The position numbers and the translations under genes are program-made. DNA of 64,000 nucleotides from Malachius bipustulatus (Eukaryota > Arthropoda > Insecta > Coleoptera > Melyridae): NCBI GenBank assembly GCA_910589415.1, contig OU342630.1, positions 18,261,867 to 18,325,866 on the forward strand, in the 5' to 3' direction. Positions 33,519 through 45,972 of the stretch are shown here, piece by piece (position 1 is the first letter of the stretch; every line of letters starts with the position of its first letter). The notes under the pieces were generated by a model. That model was not told the origin of the DNA. It did not search any database and was given only the letters and a program-made list of their open reading frames with translations.

Positions 33519-34466
33519 CCCGCGAGTGGTTGCTAGATGAGCGTTTAGCTCACCATTGTCTTTAAACTGTAATTATTATGTTATTTGAACTCGTACAATC
33601 TTGTCGATTTTTCTAGCTTAGTTTATAGCCTTAAGAAGAAACATAGAAAGGATTTTGTAATGAAAATCGGGTAAATTTATTTTTTATGGACACTTCATTC
33701 ACCGCAGTTGCCGCCGCGCGAGCTAAACGCTCATTAGCAACCACCCATGTCACTCAACTGCTCTTATGTTTAGGTCTGCTAGCCATATGCAAGGGTTACT
33801 GTAATTTCTCTATCTGAAGTTATTTGTTGTTTTTATGGTATATGGTATTAGCTTAGTTAAGAATCGAATCAGTTTGTGTTATTTAATGTAAAAAAATCCT
33901 ATAGTTATATGTATACCAAAAAAAAATGATATTGGCAAGTTAACATTATTCCTCCTTATTTTAAAATACCTACAACAAATATTGCCAATACAGGGTGTTA
34001 GGTTATCGGACAGCCTAAATAAAATTTCATATACAAAACCGCATCATAAGCATAAAAAAGAATAATTTTTTCCTGATCGGGCTTCGTTCAGGAAATATTT
34101 CCAAAAATCTAAAATTAAATCATGTGTAAATATTTTATTTTTTTAAGTACATAGACAGCCAAATTAAAATTTCATCAAAAATTTAATTAAAATTTAAATT
34201 TTTATTTGTCTTATTAAAAAATAACAACTTTTTCCAGGTAGGGCTTTGTTTAGGAAATACTCGGGTAAAAAAAACAACGCCTGATCTGGAAATTCTTATG
34301 CTTCTAATGCGGTTTTGTAAATTTAATTTTAGATGTTCGATCACCAAACACCCTGTATTGTAATTCATAGTGCTGTTTATTTCACATTTGCTTGTTGAAT
34401 CTACATGCGAGCGAAACGCTCGCTAGCGACCACTGTGTTACAATGCACCTAGCGACCAATGCCGGG
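33519..34466. mobile_element. piggyBac-like element with TTAA duplication
   Basis: TTAA at 33515-33518 and 34467-34470 flank ends that read CCCGCGAGTGGTTGCTAG (left) and CCCGGCATTGGTCGCTAG (complement of right). CCC ends plus TTAA are the piggyBac signature. Subterminal copies of GGT(C/T)GCTA..GAGCGTTT.GCTC recur near both ends (33527, 33715, 34405). No transposase remains. A mariner-type MITE is nested at 33991-34355. Confidence 0.7.
33991..34355. mobile_element. 365-bp MITE nested in the piggyBac-like element
   Basis: CAGGGTGTTAGGTTATCGGA at the left; the complement of the right end is CAGGGTGTTTGGTGATCGAA. TA on both sides. The arms stay similar for about 110 bp (ACAAAACCGCAT, TCCTGATCGGGCTT). 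Confidence 0.8.
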
Positions 34467-35693
34467 TTAAGGAATGTTTGATGTTGAGGAATTTTGAATA
34501 TTGATATTGTTGAAACAATATCAATTGAAACAAGCAAGAGACGTATATTCCAGAAGGGTCGATAATCCTTTAGTGTAATTCGTAAATTAAACTTGAAGTG
34601 ATCTCGTCTGAATAACCTTTGGAACACTTATTTCCGTAATGAAACAAGAATATTTGTCAATCTTGGTCTGAATCTTCTAGATGTCTTTCACTAACCGTAT
34701 ATATGTCTTTGATATAATCTCACATAATACCCTCTAAAGTTTCGTTTCCGCATTTGTAAACTCTGGAAGACTTATTCACTTTGAAAGGACGACATTTTAG
34801 AAGAACATGTCCGGCGACTCTTTTCAAGTTTTGGAAGCTCTTTGGCATTCTTTTGTATAACTAGCATTATCCACATCGCTCCGCCTACTATAGGTACTGA
34901 TGCTCTTTCATCTTACATCACAAAAAGAAGTGAACTCCGACGTTCATCTATAAACGCCGTCCGTCCTTATAGCCGCATTTAATATGTATGTTTATTTACT
35001 GAGATTGAAGATATACCCATATATCATGAAAAAGTATTCGCAATTCATACCACAGGTTTTCTCAAGCTGCATATATCTCCAAACTACAAATAAATGACAG
35101 AATCACACTGCTGGATTAATAATTGATTACTAGGGGGATCTCTTTACAGTCGTACCAAGTGAATGTTACATATAGGTAGGTACCGCCTTGAAATTATGTA
35201 CAAAATTAATATTCAGTTGTTTTAAGCTCTCTGTAAGTTCGCTGAAGCATTATGTAAATAGTCAGCTTATCTAAGTCCAAAGTTGCTTCGTTTGGCCACT
35301 AGAAGACGCCAAAATGTCCATTCTGAAATTGTTATTTGACTACAAAACCTAAACTTAAGTGATTTTGATTGAATTTGGTACGACGTTATGGTTTCATGGG
35401 ACAAAAAGTCCATTTCAGTTTCAGTCTCACTCATTTAAAATTTGATAAACCTAAAAGATGGGGTACACTTTTTCAGTATGCTAATATAAGACATCAGTAA
35501 GTACCATACCTACCGTCCAAACATCTGAGACTGCAAGAAGATGTTTGTGTATGGCGGACACACCACATCCGTTATTCAAACCAATAATATGACGCATAAT
35601 GAAGAATGAAACTGTGCATGTGCAAACAACAAGCAATATCTATTAGATTTCACAAGTAAATTCGTAGTAATAAAACAGTAAATTGGCATTAAT
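34467..35693. other. Intergenic, nothing recognised
   Basis: AT-rich, without a supported ORF or repeat pair, ending in an (ATAATA)n simple repeat that belongs to the LINE tail below. Confidence 0.5.
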
Positions 35694-36035
35694 AATAATA
35701 ATCATAATAATAATAATCTTTATTCACCTACATTTGCATAAAATTTTGGTTGTAGCAAGTCAAAAGGCGTACTAAATACGCACAAATAATAGTACAATGT
35801 ACTTAATCACACATATAAATGCAAATAAACAAAATTTAGTAGTCACAGAGAAAAGCAAATCACATACAATGATAAAAACATACAAAGCATAGACATAATA
35901 GGTAATAATGTATAAGTAAGAACAAAAACACCCCCAACCTAGTTCTCGTGTCGTGACTAAAGGTCTGCACTTAGGGGCAACGGCGCGGCGCCGGAGAATG
36001 TCCGAATGTTGGCTCTCCGTTGAACCGTATATCAT
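35694..36035 (-). mobile_element. 3' end of a non-LTR retrotransposon (LINE)
   Basis: On the minus strand the sequence ends AATAAAG followed by an (ATT)n tract at 35694-35722, the tail type of several insect LINE clades. Upstream a frame reads SDILRRRAVAPKCRPLVTTR with GC-rich coding composition before a hydrophobic AT-rich run that is probably 3' UTR. No RT motif is retained, so the clade is not assignable. Confidence 0.5.
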
Positions 36036-36676
36036 TCTGTGTCGTGGACATGCTCGCGCACAGGAAGATGTGGGGGTCTTAGCCTAACCGACCTGACTGC
36101 GTGGATGGGGCACCACTATAAAAAAACTCCCCAATATCATGGTATTGCGTGCGCTCAAGAGATGCATGACTGTGGTAGCTCAGGCTTAGCGGCAAACATA
36201 ACCTCGGGGCACCGACCGCACCCCGTTATATTGAGCCTTACTCATTGCATTAGGGCTCTGCGGAGAGTGCACCAACCTTTTCTAGTCACTCTTGGGACAT
36301 CCATGGAGTGTGTAAAAGAAATATGCTCTGACGAGGAGAGCCAAAACCTCGATCTCCAGGCAAATGAAGAAGCTATGGAGATCGGTTCTAATCCGACTCA
36401 AAGAAACAGCTCGATTCCGCTAGACAAGGAGGAGAAACAAATCTCCCCTGAGAACAAGTAAGATGAATAACCAGATTACAATCCTTCGGGAAAGACTTTC
36501 TCACATCATAGAACCTGGATATATTGGCAAAAGTCAAGATGGTCAGCTTTCTTAGAGAGGCGGACCTGATGGGGTTAATGTAGCACGACTCTAGATGTGA
36601 GCCACAATAGACCTACGGTCGCAGTGGTGGTGTCATAATGGCCCACTCAAAAGAAATCTAATCTAATCTAGCAACA
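36036..36676 (+). mobile_element. Retroposon-like segment with an (ATCTA)n tail
   Basis: GC-richer than the flanks, with a 140-codon plus frame (36039-36461; acidic C-terminal half, for example EEAMEIGSNPTQ) that starts at ATG and ends near ENK. It is followed by GACCTGATGGGGTTAATGTAG and GGTGGTGTCATAATGGCCCA, and then by ATCTAATCTAATCTA at the 3' end. A short tandem tail is typical of LINE or SINE insertion. I do not recognise the protein. Confidence 0.45.
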
Positions 36677-36689
36677 AAAACAAATCAAG

Positions 36690-37165
36690 GTCTCGGGGCA
36701 TAAGCACATCGGTGAGCACTGTCCCAACAGACCACCTCGTCCAGATATTAATTGATTGAGTAAAAACAGTGGCTTTGGCTTTGAGCGCACTTTTAAACCT
36801 CTAAGCGTCAAGAAGCTTCACACATCCAGGCAGTGCATATTCACACATCCAATAGTCCATAATTAAGACTAGTCTTCCGAGATTTTGTCAATCTAAAGCG
36901 ATCTGTCCGAATATCGTCCACATCACGTATGAAGTAGCTACGAATGTCTGACTGATTTATTAACTGGTCAGTTTTTCATGGATGTTAAGGAGAACATTAA
37001 ATATATACAGGGATGGTAACGGAAGTATCCTAACTTTTTAAACAATGGCCTGCAGAGATGACTGAAAGGTGCAGTAGCTAATATACGAATTGCCCTTTCT
37101 TGTAACCGAAAAATATGTGTAGTCTCTGTAGCAGCGCTCGAGTGGAATAGAGAAGAATAGATCAC
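36690..37165 (-). pseudogene. LINE ORF2 C-terminal remnant
   Basis: HIFRLQERAIRILATAPF, CRPLFKKLG and, after a frameshift, IRTDRFRLTKSRKTSLNYG match the region downstream of the reverse-transcriptase core in jockey/CR1-type LINEs (LQKRAVRI, CRPLFKKL, TRxxxxxxxP blocks). Frameshifts and stops are present. It is probably the 3' part of the same minus-strand LINE as 37905-39180. Confidence 0.65.
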
Positions 37166-37169
37166 TGGT

Positions 37170-37826
37170 GGCCAGAACCAATGCTGAATCTCAGCCTGCG
37201 AATCAGAAAAAATAGAATAACTGTACCTAAATATAACACGAAGCTCTTTCAAGGCTCGTTTTCATATTGCATCGCAAAATATTATAATCTAGTTCCTCAG
37301 GATTACAAAGGTAACTCAAGTAACCTTTTTAAACGTAAGTGTAAGAATTATCTGTACGAAAACACTGCTGTTTTTGGAGATTATTATTGCGCTATGCTCC
37401 TACCCCTCTAGGTGTGCTGCACGGGGTTAAATAATTACTAGTCGCCATGGCTGCTATATTTTGGTTTGTTTTTCATTTCTATTCATTATTTATCCTTTGA
37501 ACTCGTAACGGTGTTGGGCGCCTCAGCGCGGGTCCATGATGTGTCCGTCTGATCAGTGTTGGGAGCGCTGTGTTGCTGAAATCTTCAACTGCGTAATTTT
37601 GTTAATTTTGTTAATTTTGTTAATTTTTGCCGATGTTGTGAGCATCATACTGTTGTAGTACCTAATTATTTAATTTGTTAGGACGAGTGGAAGAGCAAAC
37701 ATCTGTTCAAACCCTTACACTTTGATATACAAGTAGCGAAGCAAATTATTGTATTATATTATATGAGTATGTTATTTCTGTATGTCTGCTTGGATGTCAA
37801 TAAATCATTATTATTATTATTATTCA
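37170..37826 (+). mobile_element. 5'-truncated LINE, 3' end with (ATT)n tail
   Basis: The coding end LRIRKNRITVPKYNTKLFQG, YYNLVPQDYKG, LFKRKCKNYLYE is the C-terminus of a LINE ORF2. A stop and about 400 bp of 3' UTR follow (with GTTAATTTT repeated three times at 37600), then AATAAA and an (ATT)n tail at 37801-37825. The frame is open over about 75 codons, so it is younger than its minus-strand neighbours. Confidence 0.7.
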
Positions 37827-37904
37827 ATTAAATGCTTCACTTAGCTTCAGGCTAAGGTATTTAAAATATTCGCTACAGTAAACACCGGGTGCAAACCATG
37901 CTCC

Positions 37905-39180
37905 TAAGGTGAAACACCTTGGGCTAAAAGAAATTTGGACGGATGACTATTGTTCAGCGCTACAAAATGTTCCGTAAAATGTGCGCTGTACTTAGCACTC
38001 CGAGCAATCCGTTTACATCTAGACATCCCGAGTTTTTGAGGGAACGCATAACGTCCAAAACATCTGCCTTTATAACCGGCCGGAAAAAAAGGAATTTCTC
38101 GGCTCGGGGAATTATTATAGGCAAAAAAATCAGGATCAGATGCTGACGGAAGCGGTTTTATGATATTCTCCGTTATATTTGCAAAATACTCGTTAAAAGA
38201 GTTGGGGGAAATGTGATCATAGTTATAATTTCTCGCGAAATTAATTAACTTCCAGCAATCCTCTGATTTGTTTCCAGGTGACAGAATGAAGTTATCGTAG
38301 GCCGAGTCGTAGGCCAACTTTTAGCATATTTTATGCGTTCACTATACTCTGCATTGTAAGTTTTATACCCTTTCACATCATTAGAACTTCCGATCACATC
38401 AGCTATAATAAGTTTGATGCCAGACAGTGTATTTCTCATTGCTCTCAGATCGTCCCCATACCAGAGAACTAGGGATTTCTTGTTCTTTAATAAATTACAA
38501 CATGCACCTGCATTGCAAAAAACTTGCTCACCAAGGAACCAAGTGTATTAGTTATACACATAAGAAGCAAGAAAATTTACACCACTGCTGACGCAGACAT
38601 CACCCCAATCAAGACCAGTCAAAACCTGGGTCGTTCATTTTGAACCTTTCCTAGTTATGACTCTATTGGAGGTCGTACAGTCCCCCGCATGTTGTCTCCT
38701 CAAGTATTATATACTGACCACGGTGATCAGCAATACCGAGTTCAACAACTCCAGTTTGAATGGACTGTGCATTAAGGTCAGTTAAAATATTATCAACACA
38801 GGTAGCAGACCTATGGTTGTAACTCTGGTATAGTAGGAGATAGTATGAGTTAGGTCAAATGAACCCTACGGAGACTTAGCTTCTCTTAATGCGGCGAATC
38901 AATGATAAAGTCAATGTCGCCCATAATTATAATTTCCATGTTAGGTTTCATCATATCGCTCAACAAGTTCTCAAAGCTGGCAAGGAATACATCTAGATTT
39001 CTCAAACCAGATTTAAAGCCACGAATCCAAGACTTCTCTTAACAGAAAATGCCGTCCCACCATGTCCCATTTTCTCCATACAAAAAGCACTGGTAAGTAC
39101 ATAGCCGTCCAGGTTCACAGCATTCAGTTCCACCCAACCAGTGTTCGAAAACAGAGAGTAGGTACCTACGTCAAATACAT
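37905..39180 (-). pseudogene. LINE ORF2 remnant: endonuclease and pre-RT region
   Basis: Minus strand. LDVFLASFENLLSDMMKP followed by EIIIMGDIDFI near 38930 is the endonuclease (GDFN) block with N changed to I/D. Further down, YKTYNAEYSERIKYAK (near 38370) and KSEDCWKLINFA, FNEYFANITENI (38260-38130) match the linker before the reverse transcriptase. The RT core is absent. Multiple frameshifts. With 36690-37165 it looks like one LINE interrupted by the plus-strand insertion at 37170-37826. Confidence 0.65.
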
Positions 39181-40683
39181 ACTCTGAAAGAATGTCGAAT
39201 TTTTTGATCTTATTTGAGCGTTCACATGTAACATGCTCACCGATGTGTTACAATTTATAATAATACATTACAGTCATTCCTGATGTTTTGTAATCAAATA
39301 TTTCAGTTGATAAGAAACGTCAAAAATAGTTACATTGTCAATGTCAATAATATCAATAAATACTAAATCAAAGACAATATTTAATAAATTGATTTCTTTA
39401 GGGAATTTTGTTAAATTTCAGTAACTATGGTACAATTTTATGGAAACTATTGAACAAATACAATATATTGCGTGTGACACTCGTTTCGATTATAACAAGT
39501 TTATGAATTTTACACATTATGTTCCCTCATAAGATGAAATTTTGCATTATTCGGCATATCGTGTATCCTGCGTAGTATCCTAGAAAACTTTGTAGTTTCC
39601 AAGGGAACCGGATTTTTGAAAAGATGTCATAATTTATTGTCAAAGTATTTCTAAAATATATTCTTTTACACGTATTCCTTATGTTACTTTTTCTATGCAA
39701 CACAGTGTATAAGCATGTAGTATACAAAAATTAACATTTCTACCGATTAATGTTTTTGTTTTTTTCTAAGTTAACTGAAGTAGTAGTCCAGTTTGTGAAG
39801 TGAATAATCGATATCAGACAGCGCACTAACTCCAAACGCGATTAATTTTGATTGTCATTTTATTTTAGAAAAAACATTCTATTACGCACTTGTGCTAAAA
39901 AGTGAAAAAAATCCAATTAAAAGCAAGTTTTTATGAAGCCTGTCATTTTGACATTATAAAATATCAATTTCTAAAGCTCACATTTTCACCTTCGTGACAC
40001 AATACGGTGCTTATTCAAAATAAAACGTTTAAATAGACTTTTGTGTATCCTTTACCTTTAGAAAACTTAATATATTATCGCAAATATATCTAACAACTTA
40101 TTTCCTGACCTGGACCTTATTTTGTGGGACCCCAGAACCGCTAATTAACGTAACACAATTTTAGAGTCCTGTAGTAATCAGAGCTTCGACACGCGACTAA
40201 GAAACGTGCCATTTCAAATCAGCACACGGTCACAGCAGAATAAAAATGTGTGCTTTCTTTTGAAAACACGCGATTGTAAACGTGTGTTTTTTTGTTTGAA
40301 GATTCCTGCTTTCATCCGACAGTGGCTTAAAAAAATTCGAGAGAAATATTTTCACATTCCTTTTTGTAAATTGGGTAGTATTCCCAAGTGGATGGAAATA
40401 TTGAACAATAATTACTGCTCCGCTAGTTGAGACGACTTTAATCATGGAGTCAATAAAGATTTTTACAGAGCCTCATAAGCTTCGCCTTCTAGCTCGTTGT
40501 CACTGAGGATGTCGTTCGAAGTTACAGATGAACCTTAGATCTAAACTTCGCTTCACCATTACACACTCGTGTGTCGAACTTTGAATATTTGACATCGCGT
40601 TGGGTTATAGCTTATAACAGATCATTTTTTTATCTCTCTCACCGTCTCACCACTGTTTAATTTATTTTGAATTAGCAGAAATA
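39181..40683. other. Intergenic, nothing recognised
   Basis: AT-rich. A block near 39930-39990 (GCCTGTCATTTTGACATTATAAA) resembles one at 55730-55765, hinting at another dispersed repeat. No gene. Confidence 0.4.
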
Positions 40684-40880
40684 CAGGGTTGGTTAAATTA
40701 GAGAAAAGTTGCACAATTTATAGTTCTGAATCTGAAATCAAATTTAGGACAACTTCAATAATTGCTGAAGTAGGTATGTTAAAAAAACTTGGAAATCGAG
40801 ATTTCTTATTTTATCAATATCTTTTTGATTATCGAAAACATATAGGTGGATTCCAAAGTTTTCTTCCAACGACGTCAAGA
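40684..40880. mobile_element. Fragment of the 18206 MITE family
   Basis: GTTAAATTAGAGAAAAG.TGC and GAAATCGAGATTTCTTATTT are shared with the element at 18206-19045. It starts with ACAGGGTTGG after TA. The right side is lost. Confidence 0.5.
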
Positions 40881-41479
40881 TGAAATTATATTTTTTGCCC
40901 TATAGTTTTTTTTATTTTTTTTATTTATCTACTTATCTACTAATTTCTACTATTTTTTTTTCTCTTGTTGAGCTTTGGTTCTTCAAGTTGTTCAACTCTC
41001 TCTTTTTCTGAGGTGCTAGGGAATATTATAGATTCACCTGACCTGCTATTTTTTCTAGTTCATTTCCTTGGGCCAACCTTTGCCAATGGTTTTATAATAA
41101 GTGGAGTTATGACTTTTGATTTATTGACCATATCTTGAGAATTCGAATGAATAATTATAATGTAGACAATACTAAGCTGCTTCACGTCCATCACTAGTGA
41201 TTATTAATATGTTGGAAATAATGTAAATTAAATTACCTGTCCAGAGCCTCTGTTTGTTGTATGAGGACATGCTTGATTCATTTCCAGCTGAGTAGTATTG
41301 GAATACGAGTATGATTGTTGTGGTACTTCAGTTAAATAGGCTGCAACATAGTCTTCATTTTGGAAGATAAACCCATTGATTGGCCACATACCTGAATTTT
41401 CATTTTATTTGAATTTTTTACATGAACGACAACAAATATGGCTCAGTAGACAAACGAGGAACATCGTCAGTTTTTATAT
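40881..41479. other. Flank of the pogo-like transposase remnant, no supported gene
   Basis: AT-rich, possibly containing the eroded 3' end of the transposon below. No terminal repeat could be paired. Confidence 0.4.
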
Positions 41480-42320
41480 GAATTCGAGATTTCATAAGCA
41501 TGTAATCATTGATTGAAGTTTTGAGTCTACTTTTGAAATGGCCAAAAACTCCTATGTCCAGCGGCTGCATCCTGCGTGTGCAGTGTCTATACCATTGTCT
41601 ATAGAAAAATGAATTGCCGCTAAAAATTGGTTGTCAAGAATTAAAAGAATAGGTTTTTCTCTACTAACATCAAGTGTGGTTTTGAATATGCAGTAGAAGT
41701 TCAATGAATATCGTGTTTATCTAACCATTTTTTGAACCATAAAAGACACTTACTGGTACAATATCTACAAGTAAGACATCTTTCATTCTTACTCTTGGAA
41801 GTATATACAGCGGCGGAATACTGGACCCAGTTGCTTTGATGTAGAACAAAAAGTCACCAAAGTCATTCTTTCTTGTGAGACAATTACTTGGCCCACTTGT
41901 TGCCCGCTGGTGCAATTACTTCAGATGCCTGTAAAACTGTATAAATAGAAGTCTCATCAGCATTCAATATTCAATCTACTTTAAAGTGTTACTCTTTCTG
42001 TCGTTCAATATAATTATTAAAAAACCCTACATATTGGGTTCATTGGAAGCAGTAGCTCTGTCCAAACTTGTGATTTAGGGTTTCCTGTGTGAGACATCTG
42101 GATGCATTTTCATAAAGTTTCATATCCACTCTTTACCAGCTTTCTTGTTAATATTTAACGAATTGGTAAATTTTAGTTTTAGTCCAGAGCAGCAAACTGA
42201 TACTCCAAGGATCACCAACGAAGACCAGCCAACGAGGTCTTCAAATAATCAACCAATACATTTTCTTGATGCTTCGTGAAAACTTGCTGGCAACCATATT
42301 ACTTAGAAAAACATTTTAGG
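41480..42320 (-). pseudogene. Decayed pogo/Tigger-type (CENP-B-like) transposase
   Basis: Blocks in order on the minus strand. KHQENVLVDYLKTSLAGLRW, GKEWI and NFMKMHPDVSHRKP form the CENP-B/HTH-type region. FNNYIERQKE precedes ILNADETSIYTV, the first DDE Asp. ATGSSIPPLYILPRVRMKD is the characteristic IPP.(Y/F)I(F/L)PR block. PILLILDNQF holds the second Asp, and a C-terminal CSRWT/F.HF block stands where MQPLD.G.F is expected. Stops and frame changes separate these. Family identity is strong; function is lost. Confidence 0.75.
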
Positions 42321-43061
42321 TTTTCTTCAACGCTATTTTCAATCCCATAGAGTCGTCTGCAAATGCACCCTAAAGTTCAGGTTTTACCCCGAAGTAATAG
42401 TTTTGTATTTTTTGAGTCATTGAGATCTATTTTACATTTAATGGCACGGACACGGGCTGGGTGTTCAATGAATTTTTAATAGCTGGATTTGTTAATATAA
42501 AAGAACGTCTACGTTGAACACCCGGGTCATGTCCGTACCGTTAAATTTTAATAGACCTCAATAGCTCAAAAAAATACAAAGATATTTAAAACCGTTTAAA
42601 AGTTCTTTGAAGACTTTTTAATTCAATGTGAACTAAGTATATGTATATAGGGTGTCCAAATATTCCATGGACATGGAGCAACCACAGATTACTGAGGTAA
42701 AAAAAATCGCTCGGACCAAACTTATCTCTATACCAAAATTCTTCGTTTGTCTGTGAAAGGGCTTCAAAGTCTTTTGAAAATTTTATTTTTTTTGAAATTG
42801 CTCATAGTCGGCTGATTCCAATTAGATGAAATTTGGCAGGTAAATTTCTTATTAAAAGTACTAATTTCTGATGTACATGATAATTTGACGGAAACCCGGG
42901 AAGGGTTGAAAGTACCCCTCCCCTACCCTCCATTAAAATAGATCGTAATTATTATTGATAGGGTAGCAGAAACGCTGTTCATGTTTTTTTGTTTGAAAAA
43001 TACATCGTTTTAGCCCATTGTTGAATGTGATAATGTGCCCAAAGATGTGATAATAGTTATT

Positions 43062-43184
43062 TATTATACAAGAGAAAAAAGTGATAGATTTTAGCTCGAG
43101 ATGTGATTTCGTCCCCGACGCGTTTAGCGGAGGGGACAAACACATCGAGAGCTAAAATCGCACTTTTTTCTCGTGTGTAATATA
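43062..43184. repeat. About 120-bp hairpin element
   Basis: ATTATACAAGAGAAAAAAGTG at the left is mirrored by CACTTTTTTCTCGTGTGTAA at the right. The arms continue through TTTTAGCTCGAGATGTG and GTCCCC to a loop around GACGCGTTTAGCGG. CpG-rich centre. Confidence 0.7.
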
Positions 43185-43696
43185 CAATTTTTTTCTGCGA
43201 GAAGAAATATCTGTGTTAGAATGTCGAAAAACGTAGTTAGATAACTGAAAATTATGTCGGAAAAATGATTTATGTTAAACTTGGATTTTAAAACTGTCTT
43301 TTATCGTAATTAACGTTGCCTGGGTAACGAAACGATTTAATTATTACATAAACGTCATATTAATGTAATTAAAATTGAAGACAGTTTTGTGAAGATTCTT
43401 GTTAGTTTTCGATGAGTGAATTTATTAATATGGATAGTGTTTGTTATGAAAATTCCCTTAATAATTGCCATTTGGATAATAAGGTAACTTTCCTTTACGT
43501 ATATTTGATATAAATTTAATGATATCTGAGTGTTAATAGTAGCTATACCTAAGCCGCCATTTCGGGGAAATAAGTATACATTTATTTCCCTGCTAATTCA
43601 TTTATTTCCCCGATAAGATGCAGCTCATATAATGAGGCATTTTTCTACCTGTCAACGGGGAAAAAAGGTCAAACTTATAGCCCGTCGCAGAAAAAA

Positions 43697-44060
43697 ATAA
43701 ATTAGTCGATGGTACCTAACCAAAATTTTATTTCATTCTTTTAATTTGAAATCAAATGTAAAATTGTCAGGTGATTATTTTATCTAATCTCATAAAAGAT
43801 GTTTAATATGGTTCGGTTTTTTTCCAGGTGTTTGCAAACTTTTTTTTTTCAAACGTAGTAAACAGTTTGCAAAACGACGAGGTTCTAAGAAGAGTTCAAA
43901 TAATTTTTTTGCGCGTTGACTAGGGTCCAAACCGGCACCCACATCGAGCATCTTTTATAAGATTAGATCAAATAATCACCTGACAATTGAAAATTTGATT
44001 TCATTATTAAAAGAATGAAATAAAATTTTGGTTAGGTACCATCGACTAATTTATTTTCAT
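43697..44060. repeat. Inverted repeat pair inside the 42648 element
   Basis: TTAGTCGATGGTACCTAACC (43704) through GTCAGGTGATTATTTTATCT is mirrored at 43955-44055, with arms of about 130 bp around a 100-bp unpaired centre. Probably another nested non-autonomous element; no target duplication established. Confidence 0.6.
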
Positions 44061-44394
44061 AGCACCTCGGAAAGATACAGATTTTTGTAGGAGACCAACA
44101 ATTGGCTAAAACGATGTATCTTTCAAACAAAAAAACATGAACAGCGGTCCTGCTACCCTATCAATAATTACGATCGATTTTAATGAAGGGTAGGGGAGGT
44201 AGTTTCACCCCTTCCCGGGTTTCCGTCAAATTATCATGTACATCAGAAATTAGTACTTTTAATAAGAAATTTACATACCCTCTAACGGACAAACGTAGAA
44301 TTTTGGTACAGAGATAAGTTTGGTCCGAGCGTTTTTTTTTTACCTCAGTAATCTGTGGTTGTTCCATGTCCATGGAATATTGGGACATCCTGTA

Positions 44395-44552
44395 TATTGC
44401 CAAAATTTTATTAATATTGTTCGAGCCAGTTTTGATTTTGTTTTTGTAATGTTGATTGTTGTAATTATTTTGATTGTATTGCTGACGTCTTTAAACTTTA
44501 GTTCCTTTTGTATGTTATTATTGTTTAAATAAATTTTATTATTATTATTATT
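44395..44552 (+). mobile_element. LINE 3' tail fragment
   Basis: A T-rich UTR-like stretch ends AATAAATTTT followed by (ATT)n at 44537-44552, the same tail type as at 37801. Only the very 3' end is present. Confidence 0.45.
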
Positions 44553-45972
44553 GCTTTTTCAAATGATTGTGGTATTTTTCATAAATTTAGTCAATAGTGC
44601 GTGACGTCACAACGTTCCAATTTCCGTGGTTATACTATTTTAATAAATGGATATTGCATACAATTTCAATAAATTATAGTAGGATTAACTTTAAAAAGTC
44701 AGATGTGACGTCTTACTAACCGTCCGAATTAATATTTTTAATTTCACCAGAAAATGTCAAACAGTTAATTGTCAAGTTGTGAACGAGCGTAATTATTGAA
44801 GGAATCATTCAAACAATGAATTGAACCGCTTACGTCAGTTTGAGAGCCACTGACAACTACATAAAATTTATTCACGTAATGACATTCTATCATCTGTGTT
44901 GTGCATTTAATTCTCATTCAAAACCAATGTTGACGTATACTTATTTATGCGGGATGGAGTGTTTAGACAAACTAGACGGTTACTATAAAAACACGTACAT
45001 GAAACAAAATAAATCGAACTATCAAAAGGATGTGTATTCTTAATCGATACGTATGACTTTTTAGACTTTATTGGACTATATTTTGCATTGATAAGATAGT
45101 AGGAATTGAAAATCATACGAGCGGGAATGGTTTTTTTAATTCATAACAATTTCAAAACATTTTAAATATTTTCGCACAGTAAGAAAATCTTATAAATGTT
45201 ATAAATGTCTGAAAGTGAATATAACATTTATGAGTACAGGTTTTTTATGAACGTAGCACATGGTACACTAGGCATCTTATTAACGTAATACCTGAGCTAG
45301 CTAATAAAAGAAATATCTTAAACGCGCTGAGTTATTTATAAAATTATACCCAGGAGACAAGCTGGTTGTTTTATTAAAAAACTTCCCAGACTTCATTAAC
45401 CGTCTACAGAGGTTCAGTTACTTTGTACGTTTCTTTGGAAAAACTTTAAACGGAAAAATAATGATCAAATTAAAAGAACATCTATATGTGCTTTTTAAAA
45501 CTCCAAATGGAGAATCTGTTTCTGCATCTGTATCTAATATCTGTCTTTGTGACTAATATTCGTATTTGCGATATATTAGTAAATATAGCGCAAATATAAA
45601 GTAGAAAGGGAGGCAGGAATAATTGTTGTAGGAATGAGAGTTACCTAAAAAATAATGTTAATTACCTACCAAAAGTTATAGAGTTACTTTTAAGTAAAAG
45701 TCATGTTAAAAAAAAACTCAGTTTCGGAGTCACTGATTAAGAATCCGATTTACTATTTTCAGAAAAAAAAAACTATACCTAGGTATGCTGGATCTTTTTT
45801 TTATTATTATTATTGAAAATGCACATGCACTGTAGAGGAATCCCTAACGTTCTGGGAGCGGTGCATGAGCGGAGACATCGCGTCATTTTGGCTTTGAATC
45901 GTTGCAGGTTGTATTCCTCAGGAAGCTTCCTCAGGAAAATGATATTCCAAAGTTATGAGGTTCTATGTATAT
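44553..45972. other. Intergenic, nothing recognised
   Basis: AT-rich. A GC-richer patch at 45835-45930 (GGAGCGGTGCATGAGCGG) is unexplained. Confidence 0.4.

Larger units (their letters stand above)
42648..44392. mobile_element. 1.7-kb composite element with CATGGACATGG-type terminal arms
   Basis: The ends (T)AGGGTGTCCAAATATTCCATGG and, complemented, CAGGATGTCCCAATATTCCATGG are TA-flanked. Arms of about 300 bp match inverted (ACCACAGATTACTGAGG, TTAGTCC-type blocks, GGGAAGGGGTGAAA). Inside are a hairpin at 43062-43184 and a second inverted pair at 43697-44060. The open frames of 70-80 codons are arm readthrough, not genes. Confidence 0.7.

Noticed and set aside
36968..37826. Twin-priming (5' inversion) of a single LINE insertion
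   Set aside because: The minus-strand part continues into IRTDRFRLTKSRKTS, which overlaps the same protein region as the plus-strand part, so these are two copies and not one inverted one.
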